Shown piece by piece: positions 1-8,174 of a stretch of DNA of 64,000 nucleotides. Each line of letters starts with the position of its first letter. Within the stretch, counting starts at the first letter, position 1. The position numbers and the translations under genes are program-made. The notes under the pieces were generated by a model, which made no database searches, was not told where the DNA came from, and saw only the letters and a list, made by a program, of their open reading frames with translations. The DNA comes from Flavobacterium lindanitolerans. Its GTDB lineage: Bacteria; Bacteroidota; Bacteroidia; Flavobacteriales; Flavobacteriaceae. Location of the stretch: positions 62,001 to 126,000 of the forward strand of contig NZ_PJND01000010.1 of NCBI RefSeq assembly GCF_002846575.1, in the 5' to 3' direction.

Positions 1-786
1 GCAAAAAGAAATCTGGAAGGAATATCGAATATAGAGTTGGAAGCAATGGATTTGATGGATGCCACTTCTATTGATGCTTTTGCTGAAAGATTTTTGGCTT
101 CCGGAAGGCCATTACACTTGCTTATCCATAATGCAGGAATCATGTGGGTACCGCTGCGTTGGGACAATCGCGGTTATGAATCGCAACTGGCTACCAACTA
201 TCTCGCCCAATTTCAATTGACGGCCAGACTTTGGCCGACTCTTAAAAAAGCGCATGGTGCCCGGGTTGTAAATGTTTCTTCACAAGGTCACCAATTCGGA
301 ACTTTTGATTTTGACGACCCAAATTTTTTAAATCGTGAATATGAAACCCTGCTAAGTTATGGGCAATCCAAAACAGCCAGTAATTTATTTGCACTGGAAC
401 TCGATGAACGTGGCAAAGCATTTGGCATAAGAGCCTATTCGCTCCATCCGGGTTCCATAAATGGAACAGAATTGGCGAGAGAAGCACCCTTAGAATTATT
501 CCAGAAACTAGGTTATTGTGATGCCAACGGAGTCCTATTTCCCGAAGTAGCTGCAGCATTAAAAACCATTCCGCAAGGAGCAGCCACAACTGTTTGGTGT
601 GCTACAAGCCCAATGCTCAACACAATTGGAGGCGTATATTGCGAAGATTGCGATATAGCAGATTTAGCGTCGGAAGAAAGAATAACAAAAGGCGTCAGAC
701 CTTATTCTGTTGATGAATCCAACGCCAAACGATTATGGACACTCAGTGAAACGATGACCGGCATTCCTTTCAATGCAGCAGAGTAA
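1..786 (+). CDS. SDR-family NAD(P)-dependent oxidoreductase, 5' end cut by window
   Basis: Short-chain dehydrogenase/reductase. The frame stays open to base 1, so the N-terminus with the Rossmann TGxxxGxG motif lies outside the window; the first start-like codon inside is a TTG at 37. Visible family signatures are the NAG motif (LLIHNAGIM), the catalytic Ser stretch VVNVSSQG, the YxxxK pair in YGQSKTASN and the following HPG turn. The pattern resembles the retinol dehydrogenase/protochlorophyllide reductase-like subgroup of SDRs, and the substrate cannot be told from sequence. An AraC regulator follows on the same strand after about 80 bases, so the two may be functionally linked. Confidence 0.9.
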   Translation, partial: AKRNLEGISNIELEAMDLMDATSIDAFAERFLASGRPLHLLIHNAGIMWVPLRWDNRGYESQLATNYLAQFQLTARLWPTLKKAHGARVVNVSSQGHQFGTFDFDDPNFLNREYETLLSYGQSKTASNLFALELDERGKAFGIRAYSLHPGSINGTELAREAPLELFQKLGYCDANGVLFPEVAAALKTIPQGAATTVWCATSPMLNTIGGVYCEDCDIADLASEERITKGVRPYSVDESNAKRLWTLSETMTGIPFNAAE

Positions 787-822
787 CAGTCCTAATTACG
801 TTATAAAATGCACAATTCTTTT

Positions 823-830
823 TATTTTTG
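823..830 (+). promoter_or_regulatory. Bacteroidota -7 box upstream of the AraC gene
   Basis: TATTTTTG fits the TAnnTTTG consensus and lies 34 bases before the ATG at 865. It falls inside the longer possible reading frame from 808, which argues for the downstream start. No good -33 TTG/TTTG was found. Confidence 0.4.
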
Positions 831-864
831 TACAACATCGCCATCACAGGCAATACGGCTTCCT

Positions 865-1680
865 ATGGAATATCAGGCAAAATACATTACAGACGATATC
901 AAACTTTCCTGTTATGAGGATAAGTTTTTCAAATCGGATATTATGTTTGACCATCATATGCTGGTTTGGTTTATCTCCGGCGAAACCAAAATCGTACAGG
1001 CTGATGCAACTTACTATTTCAAAAAAGGCGATATCTTTCTGATTCCAAGAAATCAGCTGGCCACCATTATCAATTATCCAAAAGACGGACAGCCACACAG
1101 AACAGTGGTAATGCATTTGTCTACCGAAAAACTGCGTGATTTTTATACCGGACTGCCTATTCAGCCAAAAGCGGTAGCATCTCAAAAAATACACAGTTAC
1201 AGCAATCATCCGCTACTTGAAAGCTGTCTGGCCTCGCTACTTCCTTATTTTGGCATGGAAACACTACCCGAAGATATTGCTTCATTAAAAATCAAGGAAG
1301 CCATAAGCATATTACGCACGATAGACAAAGGAATTGATGATGTACTCGCCAACTTTGAAGAGCCCGGAAAAATTGACCTGGCCGGTTATATGGAAAAGAA
1401 TTTCATGTTTAATCTTCCGTTAGAAAAATTCGGATACCTGACCGGTCGCAGCCTCACTACTTTCAAACGTGATTTTAGCAAGGCATTCCATACCACGCCA
1501 CAACGTTGGCTTACGCAAAAACGATTGGAACTGGCACATTACCAATTCATCGAAAAGAAAAAAAAGCCTATCGATGTGTGCTATGAAGTCGGCTTTGAGA
1601 ATCTGTCGCATTTTTCGCATGCCTTTAAAAAACAGTTTGGCTATTCGCCAACCGAGTTAACAAAACGGCAAAATGCCTGA
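865..1680 (+). CDS. AraC-family transcriptional regulator
   Basis: A 271-aa regulator with an N-terminal cupin-like sensing region (about residues 10-100) and a C-terminal pair of AraC helix-turn-helix motifs (about the last 95 residues). The second HTH shows the typical IDVCYEVGFENLSHFSHAFK followed by FGYSP. An upstream ATG at 808 is in frame, but a promoter-like box lies between the two, so 865 (MEYQAKY) is preferred. It probably controls the preceding SDR gene or itself; the effector is unknown. It ends only 7 bases before the convergent oxidoreductase gene. Confidence 0.88.
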   Translation: MEYQAKYITDDIKLSCYEDKFFKSDIMFDHHMLVWFISGETKIVQADATYYFKKGDIFLIPRNQLATIINYPKDGQPHRTVVMHLSTEKLRDFYTGLPIQPKAVASQKIHSYSNHPLLESCLASLLPYFGMETLPEDIASLKIKEAISILRTIDKGIDDVLANFEEPGKIDLAGYMEKNFMFNLPLEKFGYLTGRSLTTFKRDFSKAFHTTPQRWLTQKRLELAHYQFIEKKKKPIDVCYEVGFENLSHFSHAFKKQFGYSPTELTKRQNA

Positions 1681-1687
1681 TATTTCT

Positions 1688-2218
1688 TTACAGGCTCTCT
1701 AAAAACTTCCTGTAATCAGGTACGCTCTTTTCAATCCACTCGTCAGTAGCATTGAGTTCTATTCCGTAATAGGCAAAAAAGTAGCGGTAATCTGCTTTGA
1801 TGTATTCAAAAGTCAGTTCAAAAGGAGTCGTCAGCTCTCGCAAAGTATATTTGTATTTGCCGTCGGCTCTATATTCTTCTTCGTCTACTCCTACAGATAG
1901 CACCATTGCTATTTTCTTACCACCCATCTTATAACCGCTTTTACTTCCATAGGCCCAACCATGCGTCAGCACTTCATCCAACCATTTTTTAAACAACGGC
2001 GGACAATTGAACCAATAAAACGGAAACTGAAATACGATTTTATCATAGGATTCTATCAGTTTTTGCTCTTTGGCAACATCAATTTTTTCATCGGGATAAG
2101 TATCATACAAACGATGTATAAAATAGTGGTCAGGATATTTTTCTAATTCTTCAATCCATCTTTTATTGATTACAGATTCTTGTAGGTTTGGATGTATGAC
2201 TACGACTAATGTTTTCAT
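1688..2218 (-). CDS. Flavodoxin-fold NAD(P)H oxidoreductase (KefF/MdaB-like)
   Basis: A 176-aa flavodoxin-like fold protein of the NAD(P)H dehydrogenase (quinone) family. It begins MKTLVVVIHPNL, has the flavin-binding loop and the typical FQFPFYWFNCPPLFKKWLD segment, then GWAYG with a GGKKIAMVLSVG strand. An in-frame ATG at 2344 would add 42 hydrophobic residues unlike the family and would cover the promoter and the divergent HxlR start, so 2218 is chosen. Likely role: FMN/FAD-dependent two-electron reduction of quinones or electrophiles in the cytoplasm. Divergent HxlR regulators next to such reductases commonly control them in response to electrophile stress (family knowledge; inferred here). 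Confidence 0.88.
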   Translation of the reverse strand: MKTLVVVIHPNLQESVINKRWIEELEKYPDHYFIHRLYDTYPDEKIDVAKEQKLIESYDKIVFQFPFYWFNCPPLFKKWLDEVLTHGWAYGSKSGYKMGGKKIAMVLSVGVDEEEYRADGKYKYTLRELTTPFELTFEYIKADYRYFFAYYGIELNATDEWIEKSVPDYRKFLESL

Positions 2219-2248
2219 TTTTATATTTCCTGAGTTGTAAAACTGACA

Positions 2249-2256
2249 CAAAAGTA
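2249..2256 (-). promoter_or_regulatory. -7 box (TACTTTTG on minus) for the reductase gene
   Basis: On the minus strand TACTTTTG matches TAnnTTTG, 30 bases before the ATG at 2218. No -33 TTTG is seen at the usual spacing. Confidence 0.45.
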
Positions 2257-2297
2257 AAGCACTACACTTAATTCTGTATATTAGCAACCCATTGTAG

Positions 2298-2306
2298 GAT
2301 ACTATC
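2298..2306 (+). promoter_or_regulatory. Possible HxlR operator, small palindrome GATA-C-TATC
   Basis: A 9-base near-perfect palindrome sits 13 bases before the HxlR ATG in the divergent intergenic region. It would suit autoregulation, but is short enough to occur by chance. Confidence 0.2.
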
Positions 2307-2319
2307 AAAAAGGTAAGTA

Positions 2320-2682
2320 ATGAGTAAAATAAAGGAAACTTCAACCAACTTCGAAAACAAAAAGCTATTGCAAGACGAGTGTCTGGAAGTATATGCTTCC
2401 GGAATCATTGGAGGACAATGGACTTTAGCAATATGCTGTTATCTGATTAACGGAAAATTGAGATTCGGAGAATTAAAAAAATGCATGCCAACCATCACAG
2501 AACGTATGCTGACCTTACAATTGCGCAAACTCGAAAAGAATAAAATCATCACCCGCACTGTTTATGCAGAAGTTCCACCACGGGTCGAATATGAGTTAAC
2601 TGCTATTGGCTATCAGCTACACACTATAATTGGAGAACTTGAAGATTGGGGAAGAAAACACAAAGAACTGATGAAACAATAA
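2320..2682 (+). CDS. HxlR-family winged-helix transcriptional regulator
   Basis: A 120-aa protein with the MarR-like winged helix typical of HxlR regulators. The family hallmark near residue 30 is ASGIIGGQWTLAICCYL (usually GGKWT/W-x-L), followed by LRFGELKKCMPTITERMLTLQLRKLE (recognition helix) and the wing PPRVEYELTAIG. It starts about 100 bases from the divergently transcribed flavodoxin-fold reductase, the classic arrangement for a local repressor. The start is chosen because it gives a normal family length. Several members sense electrophiles through a cysteine near the N-terminus; C21 (DECLEVY) is in a suitable place, but its role is inferred. Confidence 0.9.
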   Translation: MSKIKETSTNFENKKLLQDECLEVYASGIIGGQWTLAICCYLINGKLRFGELKKCMPTITERMLTLQLRKLEKNKIITRTVYAEVPPRVEYELTAIGYQLHTIIGELEDWGRKHKELMKQ

Positions 2683-2739
2683 GCCGTTTCCTTTTTATTA
2701 TATTTATTCCTTCTATACCCAATCGAAAATTAAAACACA

Positions 2740-3294
2740 ATGGCAGCAACCTTTTTTGCAACACAGGCTGAATTTAGAAAATGGCTCGAAAAGCACCATA
2801 AAAACGAAACCGAGCTTCTGGTCGGTTTCTATAAATTAGACAGCGGAAAGCCATCCATGACCTGGTCAGAATCTGTTGACCAGGCACTCTGTTTTGGATG
2901 GATAGACGGAGTACGCAGGTCTATCGACAAAGAAAGTTACTCTATCCGTTTTACACCACGAAAAAAGACCAGCAACTGGAGCGCCATCAACATCAAAAAG
3001 ATGGAAGAACTTACCAAAGCCGGACTGATGACCGAAGCGGGACAAAAGGCTTTCATTGAAAGAAAAGAAAGCAGGTCAAAGATTTATTCCTATGAAAATG
3101 AACCCGTACTTCTGTCCGCCGAATATGAAAGTCAATTTAGAAAGAACACTGCCGCCTGGGATTTTTTTATGAAACAAGCTCCATCCTATAAAAAACTAAC
3201 CATTCATTGGATTATGGATGCCAAACAGGAAAAAACCAGACAATCCCGACTTGAAAAAGCAATCCGCGAAAGCGAACAGCAAAAAAGAGTTTAA
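2740..3294 (+). CDS. YdeI/OmpD-associated family protein
   Basis: A 184-aa cytoplasmic protein of the YdeI/OmpD-associated family (bacteriocin-protection domain). Seen here: FRKWLEKHH, ELLVGFYK, the highly conserved ALCFGWIDG (residues about 48-56), RFTPRKKTSNWSAIN and a basic C-terminal tail (EKAIRESEQQKRV). Molecular function is not established; homologues are linked to stress or peptide resistance in enterobacteria. It stands alone, 57 bases after the HxlR gene. Confidence 0.85.
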   Translation: MAATFFATQAEFRKWLEKHHKNETELLVGFYKLDSGKPSMTWSESVDQALCFGWIDGVRRSIDKESYSIRFTPRKKTSNWSAINIKKMEELTKAGLMTEAGQKAFIERKESRSKIYSYENEPVLLSAEYESQFRKNTAAWDFFMKQAPSYKKLTIHWIMDAKQEKTRQSRLEKAIRESEQQKRV

Positions 3295-3411
3295 CAAAAA
3301 CTGAATTTTACATAATTGATTTCCCCAGCAAAAGCAACCCTTCACAACTTTTTTCACTATTTCCTATAATTTTTTCGCAACTATTTATTGCACAGTTCTA
3401 AAATATGTATT

Positions 3412-3430
3412 TACTTTGAATTACAAAGTA
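3412..3430. repeat. Inverted repeat TACTTTG-N5-CAAAGTA
   Basis: Two perfect 7-base arms around AATTA, followed directly by the smaller palindrome CTTTATTAAAG at 3431-3441. It lies about 75 bases before the membrane-protein start at 3505 and abuts a heptamer array. It could be an operator or part of a repeat element. Confidence 0.4.
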
Positions 3431-3436
3431 CTTTAT

Positions 3437-3478
3437 TAAAGTCTAAAGTCTAAAGTCTAAAGTCTAAAGTCTAAAGTC
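3437..3478 (+). repeat. Tandem heptamer array (TAAAGTC)x6
   Basis: Six perfect copies of TAAAGTC, then decaying copies (TAAAATC, AAATC, TAAAATC) to about 3496, ending 9 bases before the next ATG. The 7-base unit means copy-number change would shift promoter or leader spacing. Confidence 0.9.
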
Positions 3479-3504
3479 TAAAATCAAATCTAAAATCTCT
3501 CTTT

Positions 3505-3834
3505 ATGAATAATGTATCATCTCACACAGATTCTTCCGCTTTAAAAAGAAGAATTTTAATTGGCGGAGGAATCGCCACTGCCTTAATACTTTTTTTCCTG
3601 ATAACCTCAGGCGAACCCAATCCGGAATGGGGAAAATTCTGGAGAATTAAACCACTTATAATTGTCCCATTGGCAGGCGCTTTTGGTGGCGGATTATTCC
3701 ATTATGCCAATCAGTTTATCGGTGGTGAGAAAATCTGGACAAGAATCGCAGCTTTCTTAATTGGTGCTATTGCTTTTATTATCACCCTTTGGATGGGTAC
3801 CGTATTAGGATTAAATGGTACGTATTGGAACTAA
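3505..3834 (+). CDS. Small membrane protein, unknown function
   Basis: A 109-aa protein that I do not recognise. It has three predicted membrane helices (about residues 15-34, 49-67 and 79-101), with a Gly-rich second helix (LAGAFGGGLF) and a charged, Trp-containing loop between helices 1 and 2. It is followed after 43 bases by another three-helix protein on the same strand, so the two probably form a small operon. The leader carries the heptamer array. Confidence 0.65.
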   Translation: MNNVSSHTDSSALKRRILIGGGIATALILFFLITSGEPNPEWGKFWRIKPLIIVPLAGAFGGGLFHYANQFIGGEKIWTRIAAFLIGAIAFIITLWMGTVLGLNGTYWN

Positions 3835-3877
3835 TTCACGAATCGACCAGCTAAACAACCTTAAAATTAATATCAAA

Positions 3878-4177
3878 ATGGCAACAAAATCATTTAATAA
3901 TATCACTACCCTATCTGTGATAATAACTTTCATGGCAGTAGTGCTTGGGCTTATTGGCGTTGTGATTTCCGAAATTTATCCGGGTTTTATTATCTTATTT
4001 CTTTTGATGCTGATTGCAATTGGTTCAAAGTGGTATGCTAAGAAAAACAGCGACAAGCATAATAACTTTCAGGGGAATTATTATACAATCCTAACTGTTC
4101 TTAACCTGTTGATAATTCTTGTGACTTTATGGATGACATTCGTAATCACCCATGACCGTATTCTTCAGGATAGCTGA
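3878..4177 (+). CDS. Small membrane protein, unknown function
   Basis: A 99-aa protein with three hydrophobic segments (about 10-31, 36-50 and 70-90) and a short basic loop (KWYAKKNSDKHNN). An upstream in-frame start at 3815 overlaps the preceding gene and adds a non-membrane tail, so the ATG at 3878 (MATKSFNN) is preferred. It is probably cotranscribed with the preceding membrane protein. No family recognised. Confidence 0.6.
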   Translation: MATKSFNNITTLSVIITFMAVVLGLIGVVISEIYPGFIILFLLMLIAIGSKWYAKKNSDKHNNFQGNYYTILTVLNLLIILVTLWMTFVITHDRILQDS

Positions 4178-4219
4178 TTTATGGAAATTATATCTACCGA
4201 AAGTTAGCTTTTCAAAAAC

Positions 4220-4276
4220 TTTGCGGCTCTGCGTCTTTGCGTGAAACAATTGCTCGCAAAGACGCAGAGTCGCAAA
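4220..4276. repeat. Dispersed palindromic repeat, family A copy 1
   Basis: Two 22-base arms (4220-4241 and 4255-4276) built on CGCAAAGACGCAGAG and its complement, with one mismatch (G-U in RNA), around the loop TGAAACAATTGCT. It lies between convergent genes, where its hairpin may also stop transcription. Related copies are at 5842, 16413 and 54005. Confidence 0.9.
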
Positions 4277-4278
4277 AA

Positions 4279-5727
4279 TTAAGGCTGAAACTCTTTGTCT
4301 TCCAAAACAGAAGCGGCGTATTTTATCCAAAGCTCATTTGGGATGGTGCTGTCAATAAAATAATCCGGCTGTATTCCTATACCGTCAATGGCCATGCCCG
4401 GTATTCTATAGCTCTTAGAAAGGCAGTAGCCCAATTGGAATTTCTCATCCGGTGATTTCACAAAATTCATGTTTGAAATATCCAACACTCCAAAAGTACT
4501 TGTTCCAAAAAGCTTTACCTTTTTGCTCTGCTTGGCCGCCATCAAAAACTGTTCGTCTGTACTTCCGTTAGCCTCATTGGCGATGATAGCTACCTGTTGC
4601 GGAAAAGGCAATACAGCATCCATCTTCTGTATATGCACTTTGTCACCTCCGTTCAGATTCACAAATTTTCCAAGATTGTCGTTAAGTAAAGTAAGTGCAG
4701 CGTTTACCTGCATTCTGCTTTTTTCAGACAAATCCGGCATAGACAAGTAGCTTTCCATTCTTTTGTTGTTTAACGGTGTAGACAAAAGCTCCATACCTAC
4801 AATGCGTATCGGATTGGTATACAAATAAGGGATAATATTCGCATAGCTGTCGTCATCACCACCGGTTCCGTTACGAATATCGATTATCAGGTTTTTAGTA
4901 CTCTTGATTTCTTTTTCATGAGCCGAAAGCACACTGTCAATTACTTTCTTTTGTTCGCCGCCAAAAGAAGGAATTCGCAAGTATAAGGTTTCCTCAGAAA
5001 GCTTTTCCATAAAAGGCTTGCCCGTACTCATTGCTTTTGCATACAGTTGTATGTCTGCATTTTCAGGAAACGTAGGATATTCTCGTTGTAATTGAATTGC
5101 AGGTGCCAATTTTATAGCATTTTTACCAACCCAATCCATCTTTTTGAATTTTAAAGGCGAAAAATCTCCCATATAAAAAACACCGGAACCATCTTCATTT
5201 ATTTCCATTTTTACCTGCTGTGGTTTCCATGCCACATTGCCCGATTCCAGAATAACTCCTTTATAGCCTTTATCTTTTTTAACAATACCAATTTTATAGG
5301 CCCCTACTTTCCAGATTCCCACTAAATCCTTAGCGTCTTTTGTTGGTTTGCTTCGCAGCTCTTTTTCCTTTACAGCCAGTACAGGCCATTGTTTGACATT
5401 AGCCGACTGTTGCGTAGTTGCTGTTGCCAAAGCCATAACTCCAAAGTGTCCTTTCCTGAAAAACTTCAACCATTCATTCAGCACCTCCGCACATTCATGG
5501 CTTTCTGTTATCGTCTTTACTTTTTGTAAAAAAACAGCATTGTGTTTTTCATACATATCCATTCCTTTTTGCTGGATGGCATAATCAAAACCCGCATCGT
5601 TTTTTTCAAAGGTTTCTTTTACCCATTTAAAAGTTTCGGAACAGTCGCAGGTTGTCTGGGCTTTTGCGGTAAAAGCTGCAAAAAGTAAAAAGGAAAACAA
5701 CGAAATTTTTTGGAGAGTAAGTTTCAT
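4279..5727 (-). CDS. Secreted S41-family (C-terminal processing protease-like) peptidase
   Basis: 482 aa with a signal peptide (cleavage near AKA, residue 23). The N-terminal half (about 25-240) contains two CxC-type cysteines (TCDCS) and a beta-rich segment. The C-terminal half (about 245-465) is an S41 peptidase fold: YLRIPSFGG, then NLIIDIRNGTGG (279-290), then IANEANGSTDEQF with the presumed nucleophile Ser389, and GTSTFGVLD (408-416). CtpA/Tsp enzymes have a catalytic Lys just after the TFG turn (TFGKG); here that position is Val. No PDZ domain is evident. It may be a divergent or inactive peptidase in the periplasm or at the surface. Confidence 0.85.
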   Translation of the reverse strand: MKLTLQKISLFSFLLFAAFTAKAQTTCDCSETFKWVKETFEKNDAGFDYAIQQKGMDMYEKHNAVFLQKVKTITESHECAEVLNEWLKFFRKGHFGVMALATATTQQSANVKQWPVLAVKEKELRSKPTKDAKDLVGIWKVGAYKIGIVKKDKGYKGVILESGNVAWKPQQVKMEINEDGSGVFYMGDFSPLKFKKMDWVGKNAIKLAPAIQLQREYPTFPENADIQLYAKAMSTGKPFMEKLSEETLYLRIPSFGGEQKKVIDSVLSAHEKEIKSTKNLIIDIRNGTGGDDDSYANIIPYLYTNPIRIVGMELLSTPLNNKRMESYLSMPDLSEKSRMQVNAALTLLNDNLGKFVNLNGGDKVHIQKMDAVLPFPQQVAIIANEANGSTDEQFLMAAKQSKKVKLFGTSTFGVLDISNMNFVKSPDEKFQLGYCLSKSYRIPGMAIDGIGIQPDYFIDSTIPNELWIKYAASVLEDKEFQP

Positions 5728-5841
5728 AAAAGTTAAAGGTTAAATTGCGATTTCTGGTTTAGTTTAAAATCAGATGCAATTTAAAAATTAATTGAATGTC
5801 TGTAACTTATTGTTAAAATAATATTCCCTATTCGGTTCCTG

Positions 5842-5900
5842 TTTTGCGTCTTTGCGCCTTTGCGAGCAACTGTTTCACGCAAAGACGCAGAGGCGCAAAG
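5842..5900. repeat. Dispersed palindromic repeat, family A copy 2
   Basis: 23-base arms (5842-5864 and 5878-5900) with several mismatches around the loop AGCAACTGTTTCA, the reverse complement of the copy-1 loop type, so this copy is inverted. It lies in the 314-base gap between the divergent S41 gene and the TPR gene; that gap also holds the promoter at 5967 and nothing else recognisable. Confidence 0.88.
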
Positions 5901-5966
5901 TTTTGTTTTCCTGAATTCCTAAATACTTGTTTTATAAGAATTTTACGATAGTATAAAACATTTTAA

Positions 5967-5974
5967 TATATTTG
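5967..5974 (+). promoter_or_regulatory. -7 box TATATTTG of the TPR gene, in a duplicated promoter block
   Basis: A TAnnTTTG match 67 bases before the ATG at 6042. The surrounding block 5936-5984 is closely similar to 8927-8973 upstream of the Mrr-like gene (shared AAGAATTT..AC, then ATTTTAATATATTTG, then TTTCA.ACG). Confidence 0.5.
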
Positions 5975-6041
5975 GTTTCAGACGATTAAATATAACTAAC
6001 CACAATCAATAGCTATATCGCTATCTACAATCCTAAACTGA

Positions 6042-6908
6042 ATGAAAAAAACACTACTCCCAATCTTTATCCTTATTTCATTTCTATCCAACGCACAAAG
6101 CATAGAAGAAAAAATAGCTAAAAAAGCATGCGAATGTGAAGAACAAAAAACTAAAATTGGCGAAGAGGCTTACAGGAGCTGTATTGCCGATATCGTAAAA
6201 GAAGCCATTGCTACAGAAGAAGATCCCAAAACCCGGGAAGAAGTAAACACGGTTGAAGGACTCATGGCACTGCTCCCAAAAGTCAAAAGCCTTTTGCCTG
6301 AAATTTGCGACAAGGTAAAAGGGCAAAAATCAGATGAAAAAAGGAAGCTGTTCTATTCTGATTCAAAAATTGAAAGCGCACAAAATGCTTATATCATTGC
6401 GAAAGATTTTATGAGTAAGAACCAATACAAACCTGCCATTGAAAACTTTTTGACAGCAATTAAAAATGACGAAAAATTTGTCCTGGCTTATGATGATTTG
6501 GCCGTCTGTTACAGACAACTTGAAAAGTATAACGATGCTATAAAATATTATAAAAAGTCACTCGAAATTTATCCAGAAGGCGACTTTGCCCTAATGAATA
6601 TTGCCGTTGTCTATTCTTTAAAATCTGATTTTAAAACCGCCATCCAATATTATGAAAAACTCATACAGTTTTATCCTGAAAATGCCGAAGGTTATTTTGG
6701 AGCCGGAAAAAACTATCTTTTAATGAAGAATTACGAAAAAGCACTAAACAATATATTCACAGCACACCGCATCTATACCGAAGAAAACTCCAAATACGCT
6801 AAAGACTCTGAAGTAGTTATAGGAGCGATTTACCAAAAACTACAGGAAGAAAACAAAGAAGATTTGTTTAAAAAGATTGCTAAGGAGCATAATATTCAGT
6901 TGAATTAA
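6042..6908 (+). CDS. Secreted tetratricopeptide-repeat protein
   Basis: 288 aa with a signal peptide (MKKTLLPIFILISFLSNAQS). Residues about 20-100 form a small cysteine-bearing N-domain (ACECEEQK, SCIADIV, EICDKVK). From about 115 to 250 there are at least three TPR units, for example KPAIENFLTAIKNDEKFVLA, NDAIKYYKKSLEIYPEGDFA and KTAIQYYEKLIQFYPENAEG. TPRs mediate protein-protein contacts; it is probably a periplasmic scaffold. A small secreted protein gene follows after 5 bases. Confidence 0.85.
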   Translation: MKKTLLPIFILISFLSNAQSIEEKIAKKACECEEQKTKIGEEAYRSCIADIVKEAIATEEDPKTREEVNTVEGLMALLPKVKSLLPEICDKVKGQKSDEKRKLFYSDSKIESAQNAYIIAKDFMSKNQYKPAIENFLTAIKNDEKFVLAYDDLAVCYRQLEKYNDAIKYYKKSLEIYPEGDFALMNIAVVYSLKSDFKTAIQYYEKLIQFYPENAEGYFGAGKNYLLMKNYEKALNNIFTAHRIYTEENSKYAKDSEVVIGAIYQKLQEENKEDLFKKIAKEHNIQLN

Positions 6909-6913
6909 TATTT

Positions 6914-7327
6914 ATGAAGAAAATATATCTAATACTTTTATTATTGGTTTCAATTCCAACTTTTTCTCAACAAAAAAGTGAAAAAGAAATTCTCGGATAT
7001 TCTTGCGGATATTCAGGTGAGCCAACCTCAGTAATTATAAAGTTTGACAACCTTCTGTATGAAAAAAAATACAAATCAATTAAGGCATTATTATACTCTA
7101 AAATTCCTGTAGAAAATTTTCTTGCAGTAGTTATCAGTAAAAAATTAGCCGATAAAAAGAATATCACATTAACGAAATCCGAAATGGAAAGAATTGACGA
7201 ATTACACAAATCAACAGAAAAAGTTCCAATATGTGGTGGCTGTACCTATTATATAGAAATAGAGTTAAAAGAATTGCTGAACTCAAAAAAAGAAGTAAAT
7301 GGAGTTACGAGTTATTTTTTTGATTAA
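6914..7327 (+). CDS. Small secreted protein, unknown function
   Basis: 137 aa with a clear signal peptide (MKKIYLILLLLVSIPTFSQQ). The mature part is charged and contains a CGGC motif (ICGGCTYY) plus one more Cys (YSCGYSG), possibly a disulfide or metal site. It is 5 bases after the TPR protein, so certainly the same transcript. No family recognised. Confidence 0.65.
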   Translation: MKKIYLILLLLVSIPTFSQQKSEKEILGYSCGYSGEPTSVIIKFDNLLYEKKYKSIKALLYSKIPVENFLAVVISKKLADKKNITLTKSEMERIDELHKSTEKVPICGGCTYYIEIELKELLNSKKEVNGVTSYFFD

Positions 7328-7492
7328 GAAAACTTAAGCCGAGATAGCATACAGGTATGAAGAAACTGAAATACAAGAGAAAACGGCAAAAGCAGAAACA
7401 ACTGAATGACTGTTAGTATTATTTTCTTGAAAAAATTATACTTTGAATTAGATTAGTACAAATAGCGGATATTAATTAAAAACGCAAGCTAT

Positions 7493-8119
7493 ATGACAAT
7501 ACACCTAAAAACGATACTTCTTATGGGACTTTTTTGTTTTTTATTTGGCTGCAAGAACACAGATAAAACACAGCAAACAAACGCTCAGGTTAAATTGGAA
7601 AACATTACAGCCCGACTTGATCCGGAAGAAGGGTGGCGCGATATTTTTCTCAAAATAACTTCCGATACCAAAACAGACTCATCACATATTTATATTGCCA
7701 AAGGACTTTACAGCAATAAAACAGTTGGCTTACAAATTGAGGTAAGCTCAAAAATTGGCGCAGGCATAATCAATGGTGGACTTGAAGGAGATTCTGGCTT
7801 TGTATCTAATGCTGTCCAACTAACATCCATCGGACAAGAAAGTGATGAATTAGTAAAAGCATTGGCTGAATTATATGGCTTTCCAACAAACAAAGGATTT
7901 ACAAAAGAAACAATTTCAACAACCGCATTTTCACTTAACGAGACACCTGTCAATCTCGACAAAAACGGATATTATAAACTAAAACTATTCTTCGAAGAAG
8001 ACGATGAAAACTTATACTCAGAGCTATATCTCAATATAAATACTGAGGAAAAAGAAATTGAAATACACGAAAAAGACGAAGAATACAGGGAACCAATTAT
8101 AACAGTATGGACAAAATAG
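7493..8119 (+). CDS. Putative lipoprotein, unknown function
   Basis: 208 aa with a lipoprotein signal: hydrophobic MTIHLKTILLMGLFCFLFGC, with the lipidated Cys at residue 20 (lipobox LFGC). The mature protein is acidic, ends in a run of Glu/Asp/Lys (EEKEIEIHEKDEEYREP) and looks beta-rich. No family recognised. It lies in a series of small exported proteins (6.0-8.8 kb) on the same strand, but with a 165-base gap before it and no clear promoter consensus (only ATACTTTG near 7440). Confidence 0.65.
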   Translation: MTIHLKTILLMGLFCFLFGCKNTDKTQQTNAQVKLENITARLDPEEGWRDIFLKITSDTKTDSSHIYIAKGLYSNKTVGLQIEVSSKIGAGIINGGLEGDSGFVSNAVQLTSIGQESDELVKALAELYGFPTNKGFTKETISTTAFSLNETPVNLDKNGYYKLKLFFEEDDENLYSELYLNINTEEKEIEIHEKDEEYREPIITVWTK

Positions 8120-8174
8120 TCTAGTTGTTTTCTAAATAAAAAAGTCGACAAGACAAATAATACACCGTAACATC

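Noticed and set aside
242..589. Long minus-strand frame inside the SDR gene
   Set aside because: Shadow of the coding strand; no start context and SDR motifs are clear on plus.
1688..2344. Long form of the flavodoxin-fold reductase (218 aa)
   Set aside because: The extra 42 residues cover the -7 box and the divergent HxlR start and are unlike the family.
3437..3478. Heptamer array considered as a CRISPR array
   Set aside because: The repeats are 7 bases, directly adjacent and without spacers or cas genes.
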